Part shown: one piece after another, positions 1 to 5,881 of the stretch
Numbering within the stretch: position 1 is the first letter of the stretch
Layout of the letters: every line of letters starts with the position of its first letter
NCBI GenBank assembly: GCA_905236465.1
Contig: CAJOQA010000254.1
Location: forward strand, 1-6,637
Source of the DNA: an uncultured Treponema sp.
Lineage (GTDB): Bacteria; Spirochaetota; Spirochaetia; Treponematales; Treponemataceae
Length of the DNA: 6,637 bases
Direction of reading: 5' to 3'
Notes under the pieces: generated by a model
The model's input: the letters and a program-made list of their open reading frames with translations, nothing else
The model's database searches: none
Told to the model about the DNA's origin: nothing
Translations under genes and position numbers: made by a program

Positions 1-909
1 TACCGCATGGATCTTAAGAAATTCATGAAGCAACATATAGAAAGCGGTGCTGATATTACTATTGCAGCAAAAGCTGTAAACCGCTCTGATGCTTCTGGTT
101 TTGGTATAATGAAGGTTGATGACACGAGCAAGATAACAGCTTTCATGGAAAAACCTGCTCCAGATATGAACATAGACGAATGGAAGATTCCTGCTGAATC
201 TAGAGGAGACCTTCCAGAAAGCCTTGAATATTTGGCATCTATGGGTATCTACATCTTTAATGCAGCTGCTATGGAAGAAATGCTTTCTCTTACCAATAAA
301 GAAGGAGAACCCTTTACAGACTTTGGTAAAGAAGTTATACCGGAAGCTATAAAGACAAAGAAGGTAAATTCTTATATCTTCAACGGTTATTGGGAAGACA
401 TAGGAACTATCCGCTCTTTCTACGAAGCGACACTTGATTTAACAAAGCCAGTTCCTTCATTTAATTTCTACGATGAGGACAAGCCTGTCTATACACACAT
501 GCGCAACCTGCCACCAAGCAAGATTAACCATGCGGATATGACTGCTACATTGGCTAGTGAAGGTTGTGTAATTACAAATTCAAGGTTGCAACGATCAGTA
601 ATTGGTGTACGTTCTATAATAAATGAAGGTTGTGACTTAGACGGTGTAATTATGATGGGAGCTGACTATTATGAAAATGCAGCTCAAAAAGCAGAAAATG
701 CTAGGGCGGGAAATCCAAACATCGGTATTGGAAAGAACTGTAAAATCAATAAGACTATTATTGATAAAAATGCCCACATAGGTAATAACTGCTGCATCAA
801 CATTGGTGGCAAACCAAAAGCTGACGGCGATCACGGAGACTACTATGTAGCGGACGGAATTGTTGTCATCAGGCGCGGTGTTAACATAAAAGATAATACC
901 GTCATCTAA
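1..909 (+). CDS. glgC: Glucose-1-phosphate adenylyltransferase (ADP-glucose pyrophosphorylase), 5'-truncated by the window
   Basis: GlgC makes ADP-glucose from ATP and glucose-1-phosphate, the committed step of bacterial glycogen synthesis in the cytoplasm. The frame is open from base 1: the codons before the ATG at 7 read Tyr-Arg and match the family's 'DHLYRMD' segment, so that ATG is internal. About 302 residues are visible. The usual length is roughly 420-430, so the N-terminal nucleotide-binding part is outside the window. Visible motifs are SGFGIM and FMEKP (glucose-1-phosphate region), GYWEDIGTI, and a C-terminal left-handed beta-helix with GVIMMGADYY and IIDKNAHIG. The MMGADYY/IDKNA pattern is of the plant/cyanobacterial type rather than the enterobacterial type. 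The lysine of IDKNA, one of the 3-phosphoglycerate-site lysines in cyanobacterial enzymes, is kept (codon 766-768). The second such lysine aligns with Arg (874-876). The gene converges on the minus-strand operon. Identity is very secure. Confidence 0.95.
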   Translation, partial: YRMDLKKFMKQHIESGADITIAAKAVNRSDASGFGIMKVDDTSKITAFMEKPAPDMNIDEWKIPAESRGDLPESLEYLASMGIYIFNAAAMEEMLSLTNKEGEPFTDFGKEVIPEAIKTKKVNSYIFNGYWEDIGTIRSFYEATLDLTKPVPSFNFYDEDKPVYTHMRNLPPSKINHADMTATLASEGCVITNSRLQRSVIGVRSIINEGCDLDGVIMMGADYYENAAQKAENARAGNPNIGIGKNCKINKTIIDKNAHIGNNCCINIGGKPKADGDHGDYYVADGIVVIRRGVNIKDNTVI

Positions 910-923
910 AATTTTCATGCAAA

Positions 924-949
924 GATTGCTGCCTATTTAGACAGCAATC
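924..949 (+). repeat. Perfect 8-bp inverted repeat just after glgC (stem-loop 1)
   Basis: GATTGCTG (924-931) and CAGCAATC (942-949) are exact reverse complements around a 10-nt loop, 14 nt after the glgC stop codon. A CT/AG pair inside the loop could extend the stem past one mismatch. No T-run follows on the plus strand, and only TTT follows on the minus strand. It is therefore not a clear intrinsic terminator. A 3'-end stabilising hairpin of the glgC mRNA is a reasonable alternative. Confidence 0.6.
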
Positions 950-957
950 AGCAGAAG

Positions 958-983
958 ATCTGTGGAGCGAGTTTACCACAGAT
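958..983 (+). repeat. Perfect 8-bp inverted repeat (stem-loop 2)
   Basis: ATCTGTGG (958-965) and CCACAGAT (976-983) are exact reverse complements, again around a 10-nt loop. The geometry matches stem-loop 1 but the stem sequence is unrelated. No T-run follows on either strand. The two perfect hairpins start 34 nt apart. Confidence 0.6.
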
Positions 984-1007
984 GATATATCAGCGCGTGA
1001 TTTCATC
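981..1007 (+). repeat. Imperfect inverted repeat (stem-loop 3)
   Basis: GATGA (981-985) pairs with TCATC (1003-1007). Nested inside, ATCA (989-992) pairs with TGAT (998-1001) around a GCGCG loop, giving 9 pairs with an asymmetric internal loop. It shares bases 981-983 with stem-loop 2, so the outermost pairs of the two compete. AGCGCGT (992-998) could instead pair at long range with ACGCGCT (1058-1064) in the terminator region. Support is weaker than for the two perfect hairpins. Confidence 0.35.
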
Positions 1008-1039
1008 TAAGTGCATAGAACTAAAAGTTTAAAACATGT

Positions 1040-1075
1040 AAAAAAGCTTTCTTGAAAACGCGCTTTTTATTTTTC
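1040..1075. terminator. Probable bidirectional intrinsic terminator between glgC and the minus-strand operon
   Basis: AAAAAGC (1041-1047) pairs with GCTTTTT (1062-1068). An inner TTT/AAA stem (1048-1050 with 1055-1057) has a CTTG loop and a 4-nt bulge. On the plus strand the stem is followed by ATTTTTC, completing a U-rich tail for glgC transcripts. On the minus strand the arm ends in GCTTTTTT, directly after and overlapping the stop codon of the J-domain gene, so it can end the long operon. The stem has only two G-C pairs at its core, so efficiency is uncertain. Position between convergent genes supports the call. Confidence 0.55.
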
Positions 1076-1501
1076 TAAAAAATCATTTATCATTTTATAT
1101 GCGGCAACTATTTGCCTAGTCTTGTCTGTTGCAACTTTTTTCAGGACTTCATTATCTTCGTACCGATCAGGGTGATAGTATTTTAGTTTTTCTTTGTACG
1201 ATTTCTTTATTTCCTCTAAAGAAGATTGGAAACTTATGTCTAAAAGTCTATAGGCTCTTTCTAACTCTGGTGTTATGGTTTTGTAAATAAAAACATTATG
1301 AGCCTTAGGCTTAGCTTTTGAAGAGTTTTTTTTCGGCCTTTCTTCCTCTTTTTTTTCAGCCTGACTTTTACCTTTTCCCTCAACATTCAAACGTTGGGTT
1401 TCTTCTTCAACTTTTTTAGCCTCAACCTTTATAAACTTTACTTCACCAGCTTCTAAAGTTTCACTTAACAAATCACCAAGGCGATCATACATTGTTGCCA
1501 T
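1067..1501 (-). CDS. Small J-domain (DnaJ-like) co-chaperone with C-terminal J domain
   Basis: This 144-residue protein has its J domain at the C-terminus (about residues 80-144). The diagnostic HPD motif sits at 110-112 within KYYHPDRYED, after a helix II of the EEIKKSYKEKLK type. J proteins stimulate the ATPase of Hsp70/DnaK through HPD. There is no Gly/Phe region, zinc-finger domain or client-binding domain, so this is not DnaJ itself. Residues 1-25 (MATMYDRLGDLLSETLEAGE) form a short, probably helical segment. Residues about 26-68 are a Lys/Glu-rich, low-complexity linker encoded partly by two A8 runs. No membrane segment is seen, so it should be cytosolic. The start overlaps the regulator gene by 17 bp. 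AAGAGG lies 9 nt upstream of the ATG at 1501 and 18 nt upstream of the next in-frame ATG at 1492, which favours 1501. It is the last gene of the operon. Its client and function are unknown. Confidence 0.85.
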   Translation of the reverse strand: MATMYDRLGDLLSETLEAGEVKFIKVEAKKVEEETQRLNVEGKGKSQAEKKEEERPKKNSSKAKPKAHNVFIYKTITPELERAYRLLDISFQSSLEEIKKSYKEKLKYYHPDRYEDNEVLKKVATDKTRQIVAAYKMINDFLEK

Positions 1502-2861
1502 CTATTTTTTCCTCTTGAACTAAGCCCCAATCCATAAGCTTTCTTTGCAAAGTCTTACGCCCTATTCCCAATATATCTGCGGTTTTACTCTTATTGTTGC
1601 GGTTTGCGGCTAGATTCTCCTGAATTAGAATTTTTTCAGCCTCATCAAGCGTTATTCCAAGCGGAACAGAAACAAGTTCACCTGTAGAAGAACTTGAAAC
1701 TGATGGAGGAAGATCAGAACTTGTAATTTCATCTCCAGCACACATTACAACTGCACTTTCCATGCAATTTCTAAGTTCCCTAATATTCCCTGGCCAGTTA
1801 TACTTATACAGGAGGGACTTTGCCCTGCTATCTAGGCCTTTTATATTCTTAGCGTTTTCCGTATTAAACTCATTTAAAAAAGATGCTATCAGCAAAGGAA
1901 TATCATCTTTGCGCTCTCTAAGAGGAGGAACTTCTATGTGGATTACGTTAAGCCTGTAGTATAAGTCTTCTCGAAAGCGACCAGCTTTTACTTCTTCTTC
2001 AAGGTTCCTATTCGTTGCGGCAACTATTCTGACATCAATTTCTATAGTCTGTTCGCCACCTACCCGTTCAAATTTACGCTCCTGAAGGACCCGTAAAATC
2101 TTGACCTGAATATTTTGATTAATCTCACCTATTTCATCAAGAAAAATAGTTCCACCATGGGCGCGCTCAAAGCAACCCTTTTGCATACGGTCTGCACCTG
2201 TGTAAGCACCTTTTTCGTGACCAAAGAGTTCACTTTCTATTACGTTTTCGCTCAATGATGAAAGTTGAACCTCAACAAAAGAACCATTTGCCCTTGCAGA
2301 CATTTTATGTATTGCCTTAGCAACAAGCTCTTTGCCTACTCCTGACTCCCCAGTTATAAGAACAGATGCCTTACTAGAAGCAACTTTACTTATAGTATCT
2401 CTGACTTTTTGCAGTGCTTGAGATTTACCAATCATTTGGTTTAGGGCATCAACATCCCGTATTTTCTTTTTAAGTTGCTGATGTTGAAGGCTCATTTCCC
2501 TTCCCTCTAGAGCCCGCTTTACAATCATGTTAAGCTGATCAAGATTCAAAGGTTTAGTCAAAAAATCATAGGCACCATGTCGCATAGCATCAACTGCACT
2601 GTCAATACTACCGTGTCCGGTTAAAATAATTACAGGAATACCAGGCGTTTCTGCTGTAACCTTTGCAAGGACCTCTTCCCCGCTTATTCCTGGCATCCGT
2701 AAATCTGTTATAACAAGATCTATATCCCCCTTTTCAATGAGGGCAAGTCCGTCTTTTCCATTTGAAACGGTTTTTACATTATAATCTTCCATTTCAAAAT
2801 TTGCAGCAAGCCCTTCCCGTATATTTTTTTCATCATCAATAATAAGAAGCGTAAATTTCAT
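1485..2861 (-). CDS. NtrC/AtoC-family sigma-54-dependent response regulator
   Basis: This 458-residue enhancer-binding protein has three domains. A receiver domain (about 1-120) has acidic pocket D9/D10, phospho-acceptor D53 in TDLRMPG, T81 and K103. An AAA+ sigma-54 activator domain (about 143-375) has Walker A GESGVGKE at 171-178, the sigma-54 contact loop as GAYTGA at 218-223, and Walker B TIFLDE ending at D242/E243. A Fis-type helix-turn-helix (about 402-443) contains NNKSKTADILGIGRKTLQRK. When phosphorylated, such proteins assemble on enhancer sites and use ATP to open promoters held by RpoN polymerase. All catalytic residues are present, so it should be active. The gene starts 17 nt after the kinase gene. 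AAAGGA (2875-2880) overlaps the kinase stop codon and is 13 nt from the ATG, which suggests translational coupling. The T. pallidum counterpart is annotated atoC, but nothing here points to acetoacetate metabolism. Target genes are not visible. Confidence 0.95.
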   Translation of the reverse strand: MKFTLLIIDDEKNIREGLAANFEMEDYNVKTVSNGKDGLALIEKGDIDLVITDLRMPGISGEEVLAKVTAETPGIPVIILTGHGSIDSAVDAMRHGAYDFLTKPLNLDQLNMIVKRALEGREMSLQHQQLKKKIRDVDALNQMIGKSQALQKVRDTISKVASSKASVLITGESGVGKELVAKAIHKMSARANGSFVEVQLSSLSENVIESELFGHEKGAYTGADRMQKGCFERAHGGTIFLDEIGEINQNIQVKILRVLQERKFERVGGEQTIEIDVRIVAATNRNLEEEVKAGRFREDLYYRLNVIHIEVPPLRERKDDIPLLIASFLNEFNTENAKNIKGLDSRAKSLLYKYNWPGNIRELRNCMESAVVMCAGDEITSSDLPPSVSSSSTGELVSVPLGITLDEAEKILIQENLAANRNNKSKTADILGIGRKTLQRKLMDWGLVQEEKIDGNNV

Positions 2862-2878
2862 AACAAGAACACCGTCCT

Positions 2879-4123
2879 TTATTCAGATTTTGAGCAAGGG
2901 TTCTGTGCTAAAAGCTTTACAGACTTTTGAGGTAGAGGAAGGGTTACTGTAAAAACACTTCCATGACCTGGCACGGACTTTACATCTATATCACCACGAA
3001 ACTCTTTTATTATTTTATAGACAGTTGTAAGCCCTAGTCCTGTTCCTGTGGCTTTAGTTGTGTAGTATGGTTCAAAGATATGGGAAACCGTTTTTTCATC
3101 CATACCACAACCGTTATCCGCAATTGTTAGAATGTATTTTTCATTTTTTATAAAGGATTCTAAAATCAGTTCCCCTTCGTAAGAAAGCGAACGGTCGGTT
3201 ATTTCATACCTAGTCGATATAGCAGCAAGGGCATTTTGGATAATATTGATTAAGGCTTCCCTAAAAAGTTTTTCGTCAATCATCAAACGCTGCTTACAAT
3301 TGCAAAGACTAACGGCGAGCCTTACACTTTTGCTCTCAAATTCAGGAGCAAAAAAGGTACTTGTTTTTTTTACGATTGCATCAGGATCCGCCAGAACTAA
3401 CTGAGCTTGAACAGGTCTAACAGCGAACAAGAAGTCTACGACTATTTTGTTTAAATTCGCTATTTCTTCATTCACAACATCAAGATAATCTTCCATAAAC
3501 TTTCTTTTAGGAAGCTGGCAATCTCCTTCCCTAGCCTTTTTTACAGCCTTTTGCAAAAGCTGAATGTGAATACTTATTGCACCTAAGGGATTTTTTATTT
3601 CATGGGCAACTGAAGCTGCAAGATTTGTTAAACTCGCTAGGCTTTCCATCCTATGCAAAAGAATTTCTTGCTGACGTTTTTCCGTAATATCGTCAACTGT
3701 AATTATATAGCCTGATATAAGTTTTTGTTGGACTAAGGGTAAAATAGAAATAGTTACAAACCGAACGCCGGCTTCTTTTTCAAATGAAAAATCTTCACTG
3801 ACATTTGTCTTTTTTTCATTATAGCAATCCTGCAAGAAAAAGGACAAGGCAGAGTCATCTAAAAGTTCCCAAACAGGGGAAGCGCTTTCACTTTTTGAAT
3901 CTGAAGAAAGAGGTCTAATTCTAAAAGGTAATAGTCGTTCAGCAGCCTTATTTGTTTGTATAATCTTGTAATCGTCATCAACAATGACAAGCCCTGAAGA
4001 TAAACTTTCCATTATTGAATCAAGCACATCGTTTTCATTATTAATTGAAACAATCAGGTTTTCCAACTGTTCCTGAGAAAGTTTAGACAATTTTTGCGAA
4101 ACTTTTTTTACAAAATCTTTCAT
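2879..4123 (-). CDS. Soluble PAS-domain sensor histidine kinase (NtrB/AtoS type)
   Basis: This 414-residue kinase is the likely partner of the regulator encoded immediately downstream. An N-terminal helical stretch (1-35) leads into a PAS domain (about 32-148, containing GLVIVDDDYKIIQTN and ending in VDDITEKR). The H-box is SVAHEIKNPLG with phospho-accepting H174. The HATPase domain has N-box NIIQNALAAI (N297), G1 DNGCGMD (336-342), F-box FEPYYTTK (350-357) and G2 GTGLGL (360-365). There is no hydrophobic segment long enough to span a membrane, so it should sense a cytoplasmic signal through PAS, whose ligand or cofactor cannot be told from sequence. The stretch between N-box and G1 is somewhat long (about 33 residues, polar). 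Its ATG overlaps the holB stop as ATGA, with a perfect AGGAGG seven nt upstream inside holB. The T. pallidum counterpart is annotated atoS. Confidence 0.94.
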   Translation of the reverse strand: MKDFVKKVSQKLSKLSQEQLENLIVSINNENDVLDSIMESLSSGLVIVDDDYKIIQTNKAAERLLPFRIRPLSSDSKSESASPVWELLDDSALSFFLQDCYNEKKTNVSEDFSFEKEAGVRFVTISILPLVQQKLISGYIITVDDITEKRQQEILLHRMESLASLTNLAASVAHEIKNPLGAISIHIQLLQKAVKKAREGDCQLPKRKFMEDYLDVVNEEIANLNKIVVDFLFAVRPVQAQLVLADPDAIVKKTSTFFAPEFESKSVRLAVSLCNCKQRLMIDEKLFREALINIIQNALAAISTRYEITDRSLSYEGELILESFIKNEKYILTIADNGCGMDEKTVSHIFEPYYTTKATGTGLGLTTVYKIIKEFRGDIDVKSVPGHGSVFTVTLPLPQKSVKLLAQNPCSKSE

Positions 4124-5364
4124 AACAAAGCCTCCTGTAAAATTCCATTATTGTCCTTATTAATCCTCATTAGATTTCGTGTAAGTTCTTCTAAAGCAGC
4201 AATAGGATTCTGGTTAAAAAAACTTATTCTATTATAAGAGTTTCTAAGTAAATCCATTACTTGGGCACATGTTTCACTGCCAGCGGAAGAGAGCAAAAGT
4301 TTTTGTTGGCAGTCAATGATCCCTTTGAAAAAAATCTGAAGTAAAACTCTTGGTTCAAAAGAGCCACAAGTTTTTGCAATTAAAGTAATATCAGGAACAT
4401 GACCTTGAGCAACAGTCTCAAAATAGTGCTTTGCACAGGATTTAATTAAATCAGGTTTAATGGGAAGATACGTTTGCAAAAAATCATTTATATTCTTAGG
4501 GACATTAGATTCCCCTACCATCATATCATAATGGAATACCCGATTTATTACATTTTTTTGCTCTTCGGGATTTCTGTTAAAAAGAGTATACGTGCGGACA
4601 CGGGAAAGAATAGTTGGTAGAATAGAGCCCCTACTTGAAGTTGTCAAAATAAAAGTTGTACCTGACGGCGGCTCTTCTAGTATTTTAAGAAGCGCATTCC
4701 TTGCGCTATCTGCCATTCGCTCAGCATTTTCTATTATTACAACTTTTTGTCCGCTATTCGACATCACTCTGGCCCAAGATGAAAAATGCCTTATTTGCGC
4801 AACAGGAATTGCATCATATAAAAAAGAAGATTCAAGTTTTATGCAGTTTTTTTCTATTTGCGAACAAATTTTTTCTAAGCTTTCTCCATCTGGTAACGGA
4901 TGATTTGGTGAGACTTCCTCTAGGGATTCCTCAATATCAGCAATAAGGGATGAAAATTTGGAAAGTTTATCATCATCCGCCCACAGGACAGAAGAAAACC
5001 TAACGGTGAGTTTACGAACTGAACGGATAAAAAGATACCTTGCAGCTTCTAAATGGCTTGTATTATTTGCATTTTGAAAAAGAAGGTTTGCTTTTGCGGC
5101 AGCAATTTCTAAAGTTCTGTCACTAGAGCCTACAATAAGCACATTAGGGCTCTGCAAAGCCTTGTGCTCAAGACAAGAAGGACAAGTGCAAGTCCAAGAG
5201 GCGGTCTTATTCGCACAAGAAAGTATTCTCGCAATTTCTAAAGCACAGGTCAACTTACCCGAAGATGCAGGCCCTGAAAGCAAAATGGAGTTAGGAAGAC
5301 AATTTTTTTTTATGTCACTACTTAGTAAATCTGATGCACTTTGATATAAAAGATTGTCAAACAT
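4120..5364 (-). CDS. holB: DNA polymerase III clamp-loader subunit delta' (HolB), with a large internal insertion
   Basis: Delta' is part of the clamp loader that places the beta sliding clamp on DNA. The 414-residue product shows a P-loop-like GPASSGK (31-37), a cysteine cluster (C50, C59, C61, C64) at the usual place of the DnaX/HolB zinc module, and KVVIIENAERM (207-217). The family hallmark ARNALLKILEEPP follows (221-233), then sensor-1 FILTTSS (238-244) and ILSRVRTY, the 'SRC' motif with Arg kept and Cys replaced by Val. DnaX is usually longer, and linkage to the murG-cvpA block fits HolB better than DnaX. E. coli delta' is about 334 residues. The excess here is largely an extra segment of about 100 residues (about 84-182) between the zinc module and the PVAQIRHFSSWA helix. 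Spacing to cvpA is 16 nt and AGGTAGGA lies 4 nt before the ATG. Assignment to the HolB/DnaX clamp-loader family is secure, and delta' is the best specific call. Confidence 0.88.
   Translation of the reverse strand: MFDNLLYQSASDLLSSDIKKNCLPNSILLSGPASSGKLTCALEIARILSCANKTASWTCTCPSCLEHKALQSPNVLIVGSSDRTLEIAAAKANLLFQNANNTSHLEAARYLFIRSVRKLTVRFSSVLWADDDKLSKFSSLIADIEESLEEVSPNHPLPDGESLEKICSQIEKNCIKLESSFLYDAIPVAQIRHFSSWARVMSNSGQKVVIIENAERMADSARNALLKILEEPPSGTTFILTTSSRGSILPTILSRVRTYTLFNRNPEEQKNVINRVFHYDMMVGESNVPKNINDFLQTYLPIKPDLIKSCAKHYFETVAQGHVPDITLIAKTCGSFEPRVLLQIFFKGIIDCQQKLLLSSAGSETCAQVMDLLRNSYNRISFFNQNPIAALEELTRNLMRINKDNNGILQEALL
4131..4136 (-). promoter_or_regulatory. Consensus Shine-Dalgarno (AGGAGG) for the histidine kinase gene
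   Basis: The minus strand reads AGGAGG followed by a 7-nt spacer and the ATG at 4123. It lies within the last codons of holB, whose stop overlaps the start as ATGA. It is the strongest ribosome-binding site in the operon. It fixes the kinase start and suggests the kinase can be initiated efficiently as well as by coupling. Confidence 0.75.
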
Positions 5365-5380
5365 ATTATCCTACCTACTT

Positions 5381-5881
5381 TTAAAAAGAAGCAACAGCAT
5401 TTTTTACACTGTCATTGATTGTATTTACAGGAATAGCAATAAGACCTTTTAGCAAGGAGAAAAAAAGACTGCCTTCTAAAGCTTTACTTACATCAAACCA
5501 AGGTTGAGTAACCATTATTATTAAAATTAATGCAACAAGCGCAAAGCCTTCAACCAAACCAAACATAAACCCCAACGTTCGGTCTAAAGAACCCAAAATG
5601 CGACCTTCAAAAATATTTCCAAGAATCATCTGTATAATTTTTGCAAGAATAAAAACAAAAACGAAAATCAATAAAAAAGAAAGAACAGCTGCAAGAATTT
5701 TTACTTTTATATACGGCTCAATAAGCGGAAGTAAAAACTTATAAAAAAGAACACCGGCTAAAAGAGCCAAAATTGGAGATGCCTTATTAAATACAGAGTC
5801 AACAAACCCCTTTATAAGACAAGATAGGGCGCACAAAGCAATCACTAAAATAAAGAACAAATCAATTATTGGTAATTGCAT
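5381..5881 (-). CDS. cvpA: CvpA family inner-membrane protein
   Basis: This 166-residue, strongly hydrophobic protein has four likely membrane helices at about 5-26, 35-54, 61-87 and 103-125. They are followed by a C-terminal amphipathic tail with VSKALEGSLFFSLLKG. The segment GSLDRTLGFMFGLVEG (97-112) is the recognisable CvpA signature (LDRxLGxxFGxxxG). CvpA was named for colicin V production in E. coli and is linked to envelope integrity there. The molecular activity is not settled, so no specific function is assigned here. The start overlaps the murG end by 16 bp. GGGGAG lies 8 nt upstream of the ATG inside murG, supporting this start and translational coupling. Length is typical of the family. 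Confidence 0.88.
   Translation of the reverse strand: MQLPIIDLFFILVIALCALSCLIKGFVDSVFNKASPILALLAGVLFYKFLLPLIEPYIKVKILAAVLSFLLIFVFVFILAKIIQMILGNIFEGRILGSLDRTLGFMFGLVEGFALVALILIIMVTQPWFDVSKALEGSLFFSLLKGLIAIPVNTINDSVKNAVASF

Noticed and set aside
637..918. Minus-strand open frame of 93 codons opposite glgC
   Set aside because: It lies fully antisense to the conserved GlgC beta-helix region, shows no recognisable domain and is explained as a shadow of the real gene.
910..1066. tRNA, riboswitch or CRISPR repeat in the intergenic region
   Set aside because: The hairpins do not form a cloverleaf, no direct repeats with spacers occur, and the region is downstream of both flanking genes, which does not suit a riboswitch.
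1762..1959. Plus-strand open frame of 65 codons within the response regulator gene
   Set aside because: It is antisense to the conserved AAA+ domain and has no family resemblance.
2969..2985. Possible sigma-54 promoter on the plus strand (TGGCAC followed by TTACA)
   Set aside because: The -24 element is good but the -12 element lacks the required GC. The site lies inside the kinase gene on the wrong strand and leads to no gene.
4592..4946. Two overlapping plus-strand open frames (4592-4903 and 4701-4946) opposite holB
   Set aside because: Both are antisense to the holB core, including part of its conserved clamp-loader motifs. Their hydrophobic, Phe/Leu-rich translations are typical of reverse frames of an AT-rich gene.
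5162..5344. Plus-strand open frame of 60 codons opposite the start of holB
   Set aside because: It is antisense to the P-loop and cysteine cluster of HolB, whose conservation explains the open frame.
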